Part shown: positions 1-10,134 of the stretch, piece by piece
Position numbering within the stretch: position 1 is the stretch's first letter
Layout: every line of letters starts with the position of its first letter
From: Alphaproteobacteria bacterium
GTDB taxonomy: Bacteria; Pseudomonadota; Alphaproteobacteria; UBA2966
NCBI GenBank assembly: GCA_018650465.1
Contig: JABIFY010000109.1
Span: forward strand, 1 to 60,750
Length of the DNA: 60,750 nt
Direction of reading: 5' to 3'
The notes under the pieces: model-generated
What the model was told of the DNA's origin: nothing
Database searches by the model: none
What the model saw: only the letters and a program-made list of their open reading frames with translations
Program-made: the position numbers and the translations under genes

Positions 1-81
1 ACCCAATGCGATTATACTCGTGGGTGGTCGGGAGGGGGAGCGGGCGGCCCGGCGATCCAAAACTCAAGATGGAAATTCAAA

Positions 82-1662
82 ATGCCCAAAGTCCTTATCT
101 CGGATAAAATGAGTCCTCTCGCTGCTGAAGTTTTTCGCAATCGCGGCGTTGAAGTCGATGAAATCACCGGCATGAGCCCGGAAGAACTGATCGCCTGCAT
201 CAACAACTATGATGGCCTGGCCATCCGCTCTTCGACCAAAGCCACAGCTGATGTGCTGAAGGCAGCCCCGAATCTGAAAGTCATTGGTCGCGCCGGTATC
301 GGTGTTGATAATGTTGATGTACTGGCCGCCACGCAAAGCGGTACGGTGGTCATGAACACACCTTTCGGCAATTCCATCACCACCGCCGAACATGCCATCG
401 CCATGCTGCTGGCCCTGGCCCGTGATCTGCCACAGGCCAGTGCCTCGACCCATGCCGGGAAATGGGAAAAATCCCGTTTCATGGGCGTTGAGGTCACCGG
501 CAAGACACTTGGTCTGATTGGGTGCGGTAATATTGGCTCGGTCGTTGCTGACCGCGCCCAAGGCTTGAAGATGAAGGTTTTGGCTTTTGATCCGTTCCTG
601 TCTGTGGAACGGGCCGCAGAACTGGGTGTGGAAAAGGTCGAGTTGGACGAGATGTTCCCGCGCGTTGATTTCATTACCCTGCATACGCCGTTGACAGATA
701 ACACCCGCAATATCGTTGATGCCGCTGCCATGGCCAAGATGAAAAAAGGCGTGCGTATCGTTAACTGTGCCCGCGGTGGCCTGATTGACGAAGTTGCCCT
801 GAAAGAAGCATTGGAAAGTGGCCATGTCGCCGGTGCTGCCCTGGATGTGTTCGCTGTTGAGCCGGCAAAGGAAAATGCCTTGTTCGGTATGGAACAGGTT
901 ATCGTGACACCTCACCTGGGGGCCTCGACAACCGAAGCCCAGGAAAAGGTTGCCGTACAAGTCGCTGAACAGATGGCAGATTATCTGCTGTCCGGTGCTG
1001 TAACCAATGCCCTGAACATGCCGTCTGTGTCGGCAGAAGATGCACCCAAGCTTGCGCCTTATATGAAGCTGGCCGAACAGATCGGCCAGTTTGCCGGTCA
1101 AATCACGGAAACCGGCCTGAAATCTGTGACCATTGAATATGCCGGTCATGCGGCAACCCTGAACACAAAACCGCTGACCGCCATTGTGCTGGAAGGTTTG
1201 TTGTCGCCGCTGATGGAAACCGTCAACATGGTCAATGCGCCGATCATCGCCAAAGACCGGGGCATTTCGGTAACTGAATCAACTGTTGAAGGGGCGTCAG
1301 ACTATCCGACGCTGGTTCGCCTGACCGTGGAAACGGAACGTCGCAAGCGTTGTGTTGCCGGCACCCTGTTCGGCGATCACAAACCGCGTGTTGTGCAAAT
1401 TAATGACATGGGCGTGGAAGCCGAGTTGGCCCCTCATATGTTGTATCTCAACAATGAAGACGAGCCAGGCCTGATCGGTGACGTGGGGCGTTTGCTGGGT
1501 GATGCCGGTGTGAATATCGCCACATTCCACCTTGGTCGTTCCAAGGCTGGCGGTGACGCCCTGGCCCTGATTGAGGTCGATGAAGCCGTAACAGACGATG
1601 TCATCGAGAAATTAATGGCTGTGAAACACGTTAAACAGGCCAAAGCCCTTAATTTTGTCTGA
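82..1662 (+). CDS. serA: D-3-phosphoglycerate dehydrogenase
   Basis: Catalyses NAD-dependent oxidation of 3-phosphoglycerate to 3-phosphohydroxypyruvate, the first committed step of serine synthesis, in the cytosol. The 526-residue length is that of the long type with an extra intervening domain and a C-terminal ACT domain. Visible are the NAD motif GCGNIG (147-152), the catalytic Arg in NCARGG (R231), Glu260 and His278 (TPHLGAST), and the ACT segment from about 453 (NNEDEPGLIGDVGRLLG), which usually senses serine. The ATG at 82 has only a weak TGGA upstream. It is followed by hisZ after 66 bp that contain a separate promoter. serC would be expected upstream, outside the window. Confidence 0.96.
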   Translation: MPKVLISDKMSPLAAEVFRNRGVEVDEITGMSPEELIACINNYDGLAIRSSTKATADVLKAAPNLKVIGRAGIGVDNVDVLAATQSGTVVMNTPFGNSITTAEHAIAMLLALARDLPQASASTHAGKWEKSRFMGVEVTGKTLGLIGCGNIGSVVADRAQGLKMKVLAFDPFLSVERAAELGVEKVELDEMFPRVDFITLHTPLTDNTRNIVDAAAMAKMKKGVRIVNCARGGLIDEVALKEALESGHVAGAALDVFAVEPAKENALFGMEQVIVTPHLGASTTEAQEKVAVQVAEQMADYLLSGAVTNALNMPSVSAEDAPKLAPYMKLAEQIGQFAGQITETGLKSVTIEYAGHAATLNTKPLTAIVLEGLLSPLMETVNMVNAPIIAKDRGISVTESTVEGASDYPTLVRLTVETERRKRCVAGTLFGDHKPRVVQINDMGVEAELAPHMLYLNNEDEPGLIGDVGRLLGDAGVNIATFHLGRSKAGGDALALIEVDEAVTDDVIEKLMAVKHVKQAKALNFV

Positions 1663-1690
1663 TGATTAGAGCCAGATCATGCCTTTTGGG

Positions 1691-1719
1691 TTGGATGTGG
1701 TGAGGGCTGTGGGTATAGT
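1691..1719 (+). promoter_or_regulatory. Sigma70-type promoter of hisZ
   Basis: TTGGAT (1691-1696), 17 nt, then TATAGT (1714-1719). The predicted +1 at about 1726 lies only about 3 nt before the hisZ ATG at 1729. There is no Shine-Dalgarno sequence in front of that ATG, so a leaderless or nearly leaderless transcript is predicted. The promoter call comes from sequence alone. Confidence 0.55.
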
Positions 1720-1728
1720 GCGCGCGCT

Positions 1729-2880
1729 ATGAACGAGACATCACATATCGGGCTGCTGCCCAACGGCCTTGCCGACACATTGAACCCTGATGCTGCCTGG
1801 GAATCAGACAGCATCGAGGGCTTGATGGCGGCTTTTGCTGCGTTCGGTTATGACCGTATCAAACCGCCCCTGGTGGAATTTGAGGAAAGCCTGCTGGATG
1901 GACCTGGGCAGGCCATTGGCAGTGATATGTTCCGGCTGATGGATCCGGTTACGCAGCGCATGATGGGTGTGCGGCCAGATATTACGCCGCAAATCGCCCG
2001 CATTGCCGTAACCCGTCTGGCCAATGCGCCGCGCCCTCTGCGCCTGTCCTATGGTGGCCAGGTGCTGAAGGTTCGGGCCTCACAAATGCGCAACGAACGT
2101 CAGTTCACCCAGATCGGTGTGGAATTGATCGGTGCGCCTGAACTGGCCGCCGATGCCGAAGTTGTCACACTTGCCTGGCGGTCCTTAAGCGACCTTGGCG
2201 TCAAGGGCATTTCCATTGATCTGAACTTGCCGACCCTTGTGCCAACCGTGTGTGCGGGCTTGGGCATGACTGAGGCCGATGCTGAACAAGCGCGCCTGGC
2301 CCTTGATCGCAAAGACGCCGCCGCTGTTGCCGAATTTGGTGCCGGAATTGGCGAAGGTATCGGTGATCTGTTGGGCCAAATGCTGTCTGCCGCTGGACCG
2401 GCGGACAAGGCCTTGGCAAAATTGCAAGCGCTTGATTTGCCAGACCAGGCAAAAGCCGAAGTGCAAAATCTGGCGCAAGCGGTAGATTTGATCCAGGCAG
2501 CAGCCCCTGGCTTGTCCTTGACCGTGGATGCCACAGAATTTCGCGGGCTTGAATATCAAAGCGGCATTTGCTTTACGATCTATTCTCGCGGCGTGCGGGG
2601 CGAACTGGGCCGTGGTGGGCGTTACGTTTTATCTTCCCGCGAGACCGCCACAGGTTTTTCCCTGTTTGGCGATAGTTTGATGCGCGCCTTGCCCGCTGCG
2701 AAGAAGCCGCAAAAAGTTTTTTTACCATACGGCACGACAGTGTCCGAAGCTGATGCCGTCCGCGCCCAGGGCCATGCCACACTGCAAGGCTTTGTGAATG
2801 AGACGGACGCAAATGCAGAGGCACGCCGTTTGGACTGCAGTCATATCTTTATCAACGGACAGGTTCGGGAAACAAACTGA
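1729..2880 (+). CDS. hisZ: ATP phosphoribosyltransferase regulatory subunit
   Basis: HisZ is a catalytically inactive histidyl-tRNA-synthetase paralogue. It complexes with short-form HisG and confers histidine feedback on the first step of histidine synthesis. The protein has 383 residues and a class II synthetase-like fold. Motif 2 reads RLSYGGQVLKV...RNERQFTQIG (about 103-125), and a later segment is GLEYQSGICF. It lacks a C-terminal anticodon-binding domain, as expected for HisZ rather than HisS. hisG is not in the window. In alphaproteobacteria serA, hisZ and purA are often adjacent. The start has no visible ribosome-binding site (see the promoter at 1691). Confidence 0.93.
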   Translation: MNETSHIGLLPNGLADTLNPDAAWESDSIEGLMAAFAAFGYDRIKPPLVEFEESLLDGPGQAIGSDMFRLMDPVTQRMMGVRPDITPQIARIAVTRLANAPRPLRLSYGGQVLKVRASQMRNERQFTQIGVELIGAPELAADAEVVTLAWRSLSDLGVKGISIDLNLPTLVPTVCAGLGMTEADAEQARLALDRKDAAAVAEFGAGIGEGIGDLLGQMLSAAGPADKALAKLQALDLPDQAKAEVQNLAQAVDLIQAAAPGLSLTVDATEFRGLEYQSGICFTIYSRGVRGELGRGGRYVLSSRETATGFSLFGDSLMRALPAAKKPQKVFLPYGTTVSEADAVRAQGHATLQGFVNETDANAEARRLDCSHIFINGQVRETN

Positions 2881-2924
2881 TTTCAGAACTTCCGATTTTT
2901 TAACTCATAAACCGAGAGACCATC

Positions 2925-4214
2925 ATGGCAAACGTAACAGTTGTGGGCGCCCAGTGGGGCGACGAAGGCAAAGGCAAGATCGTCGACTGGCTCAGTAGCC
3001 GGGCCGATGTTGTTGTGCGTTTCCAGGGCGGGCATAACGCCGGACATACACTGGTTGTTGATAGCGTGACCTACAAGCTTAGTTCTTTGCCATCAGGTGT
3101 TGTCGGCGGTAAATTGTCGATCATCGGGAATGGTGTGGTGCTGGATCCCTGGGCCTTTCTGGATGAAGTCAAACGCATCACAGATCAGGGCGTGACGATC
3201 AATCCGGACGTGCTGAAAATCGCCGAAAACACCACCCTGATTTTGCCGCTGCACCAGGAACTGGATGTCATTCGCGAAGAAGCCAAGGGTACGGACGTTA
3301 TCGGTACGACCCGCCGGGGCATTGGCCCGGCCTATGAAGACAAGGTGGCCCGCCGTTCCTTACGCGTCGGCGATCTGGCCGATCCTGAAAACCTGATGGG
3401 CCGTATCAACAATATGCTGGTACACCACAATGCCCTGCGCAAAGGCATGGATGTGGCACCCTTTGACGGTGAAAAACTGTATGCAGACCTGCTGGCCGTT
3501 GCCCCCAAAATCCTGCCCTATGTTGACGTCGTCTGGAAGGTTCTCGATCAGGCCAAACGCAGTGGCAAACGGGTTTTGTTTGAAGGTGCCCAGGGTGCCT
3601 TGCTGGATAACGACCATGGCACATTCCCCTTTGTAACCTCTTCAAATACCCTAGCCGGACAGGCCGCCGTTGGCTCGGGCCTGGGGCCGGATGCTGTCGG
3701 ATTTGTGCTGGGTATCGTCAAGGCCTATACGACCCGCGTCGGCACCGGACCTTTTCCAACTGAATTGTTTGATGATGTGGGCCAGGGCCTGGGCGAACGT
3801 GGCCACGAATTTGGCACGGTGACCGGACGCTCCCGTCGCTGTGGCTGGTTTGACGCCGTTCTGGTTCGCCAGACCGCCCGCTTGAACGGCATGCACGGCA
3901 TTGCCCTGACCAAGTTGGATGTGTTGGATGGCATGGATGAACTGAAGGTCTGTGTCGCCTATAAGCTGGACGGCGAGGTTCTGGATTACCTGCCCTCCCA
4001 GCCCGCCTTGCAGGCCCGTGTTGAGCCGGTCTATGAGACAATGGAAGGCTGGTCCGACAGTACTGTGGGTGCCAAGGGCTGGGGTGATTTACCGGCAACA
4101 GCGGTCAAATATATCCGTCGAATCGAAGAACTGATCGAAGCTCCGGTGGCCATGTTGTCAACAAGCCCTCATCGCCAGGATACCTTGCTGGTGCGCGACC
4201 CGTTTGAAGATTGA
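2925..4214 (+). CDS. purA: Adenylosuccinate synthetase
   Basis: Joins IMP and aspartate with GTP hydrolysis to make adenylosuccinate in AMP synthesis. The 429-residue length is typical. The N-terminal GTP loop GDEGKGK (12-18) carries catalytic Asp13, and GGHNAGHT carries His41. Further landmarks are [36 protein letters not shown], and the Arg-rich [12 protein letters not shown] segment. It starts at an ATG preceded by an A/G-rich stretch (ACCGAGAGACC). It ends 26 bp before the end of the convergent gene at 4241. Confidence 0.97.
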   Translation: MANVTVVGAQWGDEGKGKIVDWLSSRADVVVRFQGGHNAGHTLVVDSVTYKLSSLPSGVVGGKLSIIGNGVVLDPWAFLDEVKRITDQGVTINPDVLKIAENTTLILPLHQELDVIREEAKGTDVIGTTRRGIGPAYEDKVARRSLRVGDLADPENLMGRINNMLVHHNALRKGMDVAPFDGEKLYADLLAVAPKILPYVDVVWKVLDQAKRSGKRVLFEGAQGALLDNDHGTFPFVTSSNTLAGQAAVGSGLGPDAVGFVLGIVKAYTTRVGTGPFPTELFDDVGQGLGERGHEFGTVTGRSRRCGWFDAVLVRQTARLNGMHGIALTKLDVLDGMDELKVCVAYKLDGEVLDYLPSQPALQARVEPVYETMEGWSDSTVGAKGWGDLPATAVKYIRRIEELIEAPVAMLSTSPHRQDTLLVRDPFED

Positions 4215-4240
4215 GTTAAGCCTGGGCGAGGATTAAGTCT

Positions 4241-4645
4241 CTACCAGACCTTCGTGCCATCCGTTGTTGAGACGTGGGCGCTGACGACTTTCCAGCCCTC
4301 TTCGGGAAACCTCACCCACGTCTGGCTTTGACGCCCGATCAGGTCTTGTCCGCGAACCTTGAATTCCAGATTAACCGTGGAAAAATCACGGCCGATTGTC
4401 AGGATTTCAAGTCTTATTCGTTTTTCCTTGATTCCGGGGCCGGGCTTGCGGGCGACCCGATGGGCATGAATTTCATCAAATCCATAGCCGTGCTCACTCA
4501 TGGCGAGGCGGACAGTGTGGGGACTGCGCCAGAAAGTATTGTCCAGGATATCAATATCCCGCGTCTCCAACGCTGTTTCATATTGTTCAAACAGTTGCCG
4601 GATCTCCTCGACGACCTCGGGGATATTTGCCGTAAAGTCTGTCAT
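4241..4645 (-). CDS. AtzH/HpxZ-like SnoaL-fold protein (DUF3225 type)
   Basis: A 134-residue protein of the NTF2/SnoaL-like fold, similar to the AtzH/HpxZ family that repeatedly sits next to AtzE-type amidases. Characteristic pieces are FEQYETALETRDIDILDNTFW near the N-terminus, the EIHAHRVARKPGPG turn, and QTWVRFPEEGWKVVSAHVS at the C-terminus. The ATG at 4645 is preferred over a far upstream in-frame ATG (4810) because the longer version would run into the amidase gene and its extra residues look non-native. It lies 13 nt downstream of the amidase on the same strand, so the two are probably co-transcribed. Its exact role is unknown; in relatives it is thought to assist or stabilise amide-hydrolysing enzymes. 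Confidence 0.82.
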   Translation of the reverse strand: MTDFTANIPEVVEEIRQLFEQYETALETRDIDILDNTFWRSPHTVRLAMSEHGYGFDEIHAHRVARKPGPGIKEKRIRLEILTIGRDFSTVNLEFKVRGQDLIGRQSQTWVRFPEEGWKVVSAHVSTTDGTKVW

Positions 4646-4658
4646 GTTTTCTAACCCT

Positions 4659-5843
4659 TTATTCACTCGCAAGCGCGCTGGCCAATTCACTGGCCAGGGC
4701 AACCAGGCTGGCATCTTCGTCGGCCCCGGCGAGGATGGATAGCCCGACGGGTGCACCGTCGACAGTTGCCCCCGGAATGCTGACCTGGGGAAAACCTGCC
4801 AGGCCACCATGGGCGCACAAGCCCAATATTTTTTCCCTGACCTGGTTTTGTTCGGGCAGGGGCAGGTTTTTTGGCGGGGCGGGGAAAGGGGTTGTTGGCA
4901 TGACCAAAACGCTTCCCTGCGGCAGCAGGTATTCCAGCCTGGCCCGGGCTTCGTGTTTCATCAACATTGCCCATTGTTTGTCGACTTCAGGCACCATCGA
5001 TCCCATCAGCAATCCACGGGCAACATTGAAGGAAACCCGGGGATTTGTTTTTTCAATCCAGCCCTGAAAAGTTTGCCAGGCCTGGGCCATTTGCAAGGTC
5101 CGCTGGGTCCGGCCCCAGACTGAAATGCCTTGCGGTGCCATGACTTCTTCAACAACATTGCCGGTCAGCTTCGCGATTTTGTCGACAAGCGGATACAAGG
5201 CTTCTCTGGTTTGCGGATCCGCGAAGCCAAAGGTATCTACAGCGATGACAAGGCGTGTGGGCAGTGCTGAATTAATTGTCTCACCCAGCAGAACAGAAGA
5301 TACGCGCTCAAAAGTATTTGCATCCCGTGCGAACCAACCGGTTGTGTCGCTGTCGGGTGCCTGCGGCATCATACCGGCCAGGTTCAGGCGACCATGTGTC
5401 GGGCGAATGCCGTATAAACCGCAAAAGCTGGCCGGCACACGAATTGAGCCACCGGTGTCACTGCCTAATCCTGTGTCCGCAAGCCCGCCCGCGACCGCAG
5501 CTGCCGTGCCGGAAGAGGACCCGCCAGGCACCCGGTCCGGTGCCGCACTGTTCAGGGGTGTGCCATAAAAAGCATTTTCCCCAAGAATCCCTAAGGACAC
5601 TTCGTCTGTAATGGTTTTTCCCGTCAGACAGGCTCCGGCATCAAGCAGTGTCTGTACGGCCCAGGCATGTCTGGAAGGGATAGCATTGTGTGATGCCCAA
5701 TCCGGGTTTCCGCCGCCGGTTACATGGCCTGCAACATCGAAAAGGTCTTTGGCGACAAAGGTTAATCCGTCGAGAGGACCACTGGATGTTGCTTCAACAC
5801 GGATGCGACCTTCCGGTGCGAAGGCATTGATATCTTCGGTCAT
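4659..5843 (-). CDS. Amidase (amidase-signature family, AtzE-like)
   Basis: Hydrolyses a carboxamide to acid plus ammonia; the substrate cannot be read from sequence. The 394 residues contain the Ser-cisSer-Lys triad of the amidase-signature family: Lys32 (FVAKDLFD), the glycine/serine loop PGGSSSGTAAAV (106-117), and nucleophile Ser133 (GSDTGGSIRVPAS). At 394 residues it is shorter than GatA-type amidases (about 480) and lacks their C-terminal features, so a GatA role is unlikely. The downstream AtzH/HpxZ-like gene suggests action on urea-, biuret- or oxamate-like nitrogen compounds or a small amide. Confidence 0.88.
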   Translation of the reverse strand: MTEDINAFAPEGRIRVEATSSGPLDGLTFVAKDLFDVAGHVTGGGNPDWASHNAIPSRHAWAVQTLLDAGACLTGKTITDEVSLGILGENAFYGTPLNSAAPDRVPGGSSSGTAAAVAGGLADTGLGSDTGGSIRVPASFCGLYGIRPTHGRLNLAGMMPQAPDSDTTGWFARDANTFERVSSVLLGETINSALPTRLVIAVDTFGFADPQTREALYPLVDKIAKLTGNVVEEVMAPQGISVWGRTQRTLQMAQAWQTFQGWIEKTNPRVSFNVARGLLMGSMVPEVDKQWAMLMKHEARARLEYLLPQGSVLVMPTTPFPAPPKNLPLPEQNQVREKILGLCAHGGLAGFPQVSIPGATVDGAPVGLSILAGADEDASLVALASELASALASE

Positions 5844-5931
5844 GCAAAAACTCTCCGACAGGGTGATGGATCGGGGGCCGACAGGTCAGCACGATTCTGC
5901 CGACAGGAAAACGGCCACCAGAAAAGGTGCC

Positions 5932-7917
5932 TCAGGCAGGTTTTTTCTTTTTCTTTTGGCGCCATTCAACAAGCGAAACAGGGACCGGCTCGGCGATACC
6001 CTTGAACATTTTGGGTTCAACATCCTGAAATTCCAGGGCCCGGCCCTGGCACATCTCTTTCAGCATATTGGTGATCATAACGCCATCTGTTCCGGCTCCG
6101 TCACACAGGCGGGCCGCCATCTGCACCGTGGCACCAAACAGATCATCATCTTCGGCAATCGGCTCACCGACTGAGATACCAACGCGCAAACGCAGCTCGA
6201 TATCCGGCTTGGTGGTATTGTACTGTTTGACACCGCGCTGCATATCCACACCGGCATCGACCGCGGCGGGCGGGTTGGAGAACCCGGCCATAATACCATC
6301 GCCCGTGTGTTTGACCTCCCAGCCGCCGTGGGCCTGCAAGGCACCCCGGACAATGGAATTATGAATGTTCACCATGACCTGGCTGGCTTCGTCGCCATGT
6401 TCCTGGGTGATACTGGTCGAGCCAACAATATCGGTAAACAGAACCGCTGTCAGATTGCCTTTGCGATCCTTGGGTGAACGCCAGGCATCCAGGGCCTGGG
6501 CCAGGAAAATGCCGATGTCTTCTTCGCTTTCCCAGTCACCGTCAAAATCGTCGTCCGCCGGGCTGCGTATTTTTTTGGGCGCACTACTGGCGGCTTCGGC
6601 TTCGTCGGCTGCGGCTTTTTCAGCGGCTTTGACCTCGTCCTGCAGGGCTGTGGTCATGGCTTCCCGCCCGGCCCGGAACATATCCAGATAGCCCGGTTCC
6701 AGCAGATAACTTTCATATTTGTCGGCGAATTTGGCGACTTGTTCCTTGCTCTGACCCAGGGCCATGGCGCAAGGCACCAGGACTTTACCCAGTTGCCCGG
6801 CATCCATACGTTGTTGTTTGATCAAAACCTCGGCTGCACCGGCAAAGAACAACTGGCAGCCGAAACTGGTCACCGCATCCAGACGCCCGCCTTTCAGATC
6901 CGGATCGATCGCCATCACATAGGCCATGCAACGCTCAAAAAACTTGACCAGTTGCGCCCGGGTTTCTGTCAGCTTACCAGCAATTCCAGTATCCGCAGCA
7001 TCCGTGCCTTCTTTATCGTCTTTATCGCCGCCCGTGCTATCATCCTGATCTTCGCCGGTGTCAGCTTCACCCGTTTCTGATTTTTTCTTCTTTTTCTTCT
7101 TCTTGCCGCCCTCTTTCCGGACATCCTTACCGGCTTGTTCCAGGTCCTCGACATCCTTGTTTGCGGCGCTCGTTCTGCGGTTTTGCGGGCGTGGTGCCTG
7201 GGGCTGGTGACCTACTGGCTTGGACTGAAAGGCCGCTGCAACGTCACGTCCACTGATCGTCGCCGGGATCAGAATGAAAAGCGAAATCAGGAAGCCAAGC
7301 CCCATGGTCTTGGCCGCTGTATTGCGCGGGCCTACCAGGTCTATCAAAATGTCCATGCCGCCAAGATGACTGATCGCAGTCCACAAGCCCCAGCCAACGC
7401 CCAGGGAAATAAAGGCCACGGTAAACAATTTGACTGGCAAGGCTGCCGCGCTGCCTGATGGTTGTGCCGGGACGGCGGCTGGTTGATGGGCCTGGCGGTC
7501 TCCGCCGTCATCGTCGGCGTTTTCTTCCTGCTCGTCGAAATATTTGCCCTGCTGGGCATCATGTTCCTGCTGCGACAGGGGAATGACAGGGAACTGGTTC
7601 AGGTCAGGCGTATTCTTAATTCTGGTATCGCAGTATGCCAGGGTTTCGACCGCTGGACCGCCGCGGCGTTCCGGTCCTTCCCGAATAATGCCGACGGCAT
7701 CAACCTTCTTGCTGGCCAATAATTTTTCAGCGTCACCAATGGCGCGATTCAGCGTTTTGCCTTCATATTGCTGATAAAGCGTCCACCTGTTCCGCGACAG
7801 CGTATAAAGATCATTTACGATATCTGACAACGCGCATGTTCCCCCTGCGATTTGAAGTCGCCCCAAGGCCTCAATTCTACCCCGACCAGCGTCTGAAACA
7901 ACCCTCTCATTCACCAA
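5932..7917 (-). CDS. Membrane-bound class III adenylate/guanylate cyclase
   Basis: 661 residues. There is an N-terminal cytosolic region, an acidic linker, two predicted membrane helices (about 163-186 and 203-222), a highly charged linker with an eight-lysine run (272-279), and a C-terminal class III cyclase domain (about 488-655). Metal-binding Asp496 (FTDIVGST) and Asp540 (TGDG) are present, as is the base-selecting Lys at about 536 (EVKHTGDG). The transition-state Asn position in FGATVQMAARL is Gln. ATP is the more likely substrate, giving cAMP, but activity is not certain. The start is uncertain: TTG at 7917 or GTG at 7914, both with a poor ribosome site. It is divergent from the pseudokinase gene at 8005. 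Confidence 0.85.
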   Translation of the reverse strand: MVNERVVSDAGRGRIEALGRLQIAGGTCALSDIVNDLYTLSRNRWTLYQQYEGKTLNRAIGDAEKLLASKKVDAVGIIREGPERRGGPAVETLAYCDTRIKNTPDLNQFPVIPLSQQEHDAQQGKYFDEQEENADDDGGDRQAHQPAAVPAQPSGSAAALPVKLFTVAFISLGVGWGLWTAISHLGGMDILIDLVGPRNTAAKTMGLGFLISLFILIPATISGRDVAAAFQSKPVGHQPQAPRPQNRRTSAANKDVEDLEQAGKDVRKEGGKKKKKKKKSETGEADTGEDQDDSTGGDKDDKEGTDAADTGIAGKLTETRAQLVKFFERCMAYVMAIDPDLKGGRLDAVTSFGCQLFFAGAAEVLIKQQRMDAGQLGKVLVPCAMALGQSKEQVAKFADKYESYLLEPGYLDMFRAGREAMTTALQDEVKAAEKAAADEAEAASSAPKKIRSPADDDFDGDWESEEDIGIFLAQALDAWRSPKDRKGNLTAVLFTDIVGSTSITQEHGDEASQVMVNIHNSIVRGALQAHGGWEVKHTGDGIMAGFSNPPAAVDAGVDMQRGVKQYNTTKPDIELRLRVGISVGEPIAEDDDLFGATVQMAARLCDGAGTDGVMITNMLKEMCQGRALEFQDVEPKMFKGIAEPVPVSLVEWRQKKKKKPA

Positions 7918-8004
7918 TCGTCGGTGACCAGCGCTTGTCTATACATATATTTTACCAATATAACGGTAAAACCCAGAAGGATACCTGTTTCGATGGAATA
8001 ACAA

Positions 8005-10101
8005 GTGGCTCTGTATCCGGTGTTGATGGCAGAGTATCCAAACTGCAGCGTCTCCGTCCAGGCGGTAAACGCTCTCATTATGCGGGATTGTGATTTGGTT
8101 GAATCTGATTGGAAAATCAAGGGAAACGGCGCTGTCGTTATTGATGGCCGCCTGCGGATTGATTTTTCAGCCCCGCTGGAAGATTTGCATGCCCCCAATG
8201 CCCAGGCTTTTGCTGCCAGCGATAAGGAAAGCCCGCAACAGGCTTTGGTCGCCTACATTTGCCGCGCGGATTTGCCCCAGCGATTGCATTTTTATACGGC
8301 ACTTGAAGACCGGGCTATCAACGGCATCCTTAAGGTGTTCCACAGCGGCGTCGTTGAAATTGATGGTGACCACCGTCGCTATTTTATTCTAGAACGCCCT
8401 ATTGGCGGACGTGTCATGGATATGTCGGCCCAAAACCGGGGATTTTCAGAACCCATTGTTACGGAGCGGTTTCTACCCGTCTTGATCGAAATCCTGGATA
8501 GCCTGGATCATCAGGACCTGACCCATCGACGGATCCGGCCTGAAAACCTTTATTATCGGGACAAGGGGCAACAGGCGCTGGTTCTGGGTGAAGGTTTCAC
8601 CGAACCGCCGGGATATTCACAACCTGCGATCTTTGAAACGGTTGAACGCAGTATGGCACACCCCATTGGTCGGGGTGAAGGAACTGGCAGCAGTGACCTT
8701 TATGCCCTGGGTGTAACTCTGACGATGTTGTTAAAAGGCGACGACCCAACAGCGGGAAAAAGCGACAGACAAATCCAGGAAATGAAGATGTCGAAGGGGT
8801 CCTTTGTGACCCTGGTGGGGGACCATCGTTTAACCGGCCCAACGGAGAAACTCTTGCGCGGTTTGCTGAACGATGACATCAGCCAGCGCTGGACAATCGA
8901 AGATACCAAAGGCTGGTCCTGGGGCAACACCCGCTCTTTGCGCCACATACCCTCAGGTGTGCGGGCGCGACGTCCTCTGGTCATTGGTGATGAGGAAATA
9001 TTCTACGACCGTATGGCCGCCCTGAAAATTGCCACCCTGGGCGATGGTGCAACTGAATTTGTCAAAAAAAGCGGACTTGTCGGCTGGATCAAGCAATCCC
9101 TGGGTGACAAGGACAAGGCTGAATATGTCGCCCAGGCCATTGCCGAGGCCCAACCCGGCAACAGCCTCGCCAATGACTTGTTGGTGACCCGCGTGTGCGG
9201 TGCCCTGGACCCACTTGGACCGGTTCGCTATCGGGGGCTGGCCCTGTGTAATGACGGCTTCGGCGCTGCCGTTGCCTCGGCATTGGGCACAGGTGATATC
9301 GCCCTGCAGGGCACCCTGGGAGAGTTTTTTAAAACAAATTATCTGGCAGGCTGGGAATCCTCACAAAAAATGTCACGGGAAAAATCTGGCGGTGATATTG
9401 ACTACGCCAAACTGACGGGCTGGATGGAAAATGCTGCACCTGGATTTGGCCTGGAACGATGCCTGTATGAACTAAACCAGGCGACCCCCTGCCTTAGTCC
9501 CATGATCATCACATTCGGTGCGCTTGATCTTGGCAGCGTCTTGCAATGCATCAATGCGGCCATCGTTTCGGCCAACGAAGGGGTGGATATTTTCGACCGT
9601 CATGTGGCCGCCTTTGTTGCCGCCCGGTCGGAAGATGCAGCCAAACTTGTGCCCGCCCTCAGCGTTTCTGGCGGCGATCCAGCCGAGCGCAATTTGACCA
9701 TTATTGGCCTGTTCGGTGCCATGCAAACAGCTTCTGATTGTGGTGCCCTGATCAATCTGGCCAAGCGCATGGAAGACCGCCTGCCACCCATCCTGGAGCT
9801 GTATCACAGTAAAAACAGGCGCAAAAATCTGTCGGAACAGGCTCGTCTGCATGCCTCAGTCGGCGATCTTTCCGGCATGTTCAAAGTCGTCGGTAATCGC
9901 AAGATGCGCCGTCTGGACGAAAGCGAGTGCCGCCAGGGGGCAGCTGAATATGCTGAATTGAATAAACAGCTGAAGGACCTTGAATCAGGATCCCGGCGAA
10001 TTACCAACGAGCTTAAATTATCAGGTTACAAGGCAGCGACGATCTTGGGCGCACTGGTGCTGGCGGCTTCTCTCTGGTTTTCAATCGAAACAGGGCTGTA
10101 A
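8005..10101 (+). CDS. Tail-anchored pseudokinase (Ser/Thr kinase-like)
   Basis: 698 residues from GTG 8005; ATG 8026 is an alternative, and neither has a clear Shine-Dalgarno. Residues about 80-300 follow a Hanks-type kinase fold: LTHRRIRPENLYY (172-184) is the catalytic loop, and SSDLYALGVTLTMLLKG (229-245) is the helix-F motif. The catalytic Asp of HRD is Arg176. The DFG segment is replaced by GEGF (195-198). The VAIK lysine is also not visible. Phosphotransfer is therefore improbable. The C-terminal half (about 300-670) is helical and unrecognised. A single hydrophobic helix (about 673-695) ends the protein, suggesting tail anchoring with the body in the cytosol. It is paired with the divergent cyclase and followed 33 nt later by a small membrane protein. 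Confidence 0.75.
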   Translation: MALYPVLMAEYPNCSVSVQAVNALIMRDCDLVESDWKIKGNGAVVIDGRLRIDFSAPLEDLHAPNAQAFAASDKESPQQALVAYICRADLPQRLHFYTALEDRAINGILKVFHSGVVEIDGDHRRYFILERPIGGRVMDMSAQNRGFSEPIVTERFLPVLIEILDSLDHQDLTHRRIRPENLYYRDKGQQALVLGEGFTEPPGYSQPAIFETVERSMAHPIGRGEGTGSSDLYALGVTLTMLLKGDDPTAGKSDRQIQEMKMSKGSFVTLVGDHRLTGPTEKLLRGLLNDDISQRWTIEDTKGWSWGNTRSLRHIPSGVRARRPLVIGDEEIFYDRMAALKIATLGDGATEFVKKSGLVGWIKQSLGDKDKAEYVAQAIAEAQPGNSLANDLLVTRVCGALDPLGPVRYRGLALCNDGFGAAVASALGTGDIALQGTLGEFFKTNYLAGWESSQKMSREKSGGDIDYAKLTGWMENAAPGFGLERCLYELNQATPCLSPMIITFGALDLGSVLQCINAAIVSANEGVDIFDRHVAAFVAARSEDAAKLVPALSVSGGDPAERNLTIIGLFGAMQTASDCGALINLAKRMEDRLPPILELYHSKNRRKNLSEQARLHASVGDLSGMFKVVGNRKMRRLDESECRQGAAEYAELNKQLKDLESGSRRITNELKLSGYKAATILGALVLAASLWFSIETGL

Positions 10102-10134
10102 AATGCAAAACTCATTTAAAAAGGCATTGCCGTT

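Noticed and set aside
64-1149. 361-codon open frame antisense to serA
   Set aside because: Shadow of the GC-rich serA frame; its translation has no recognisable motif, while serA is complete and conserved.
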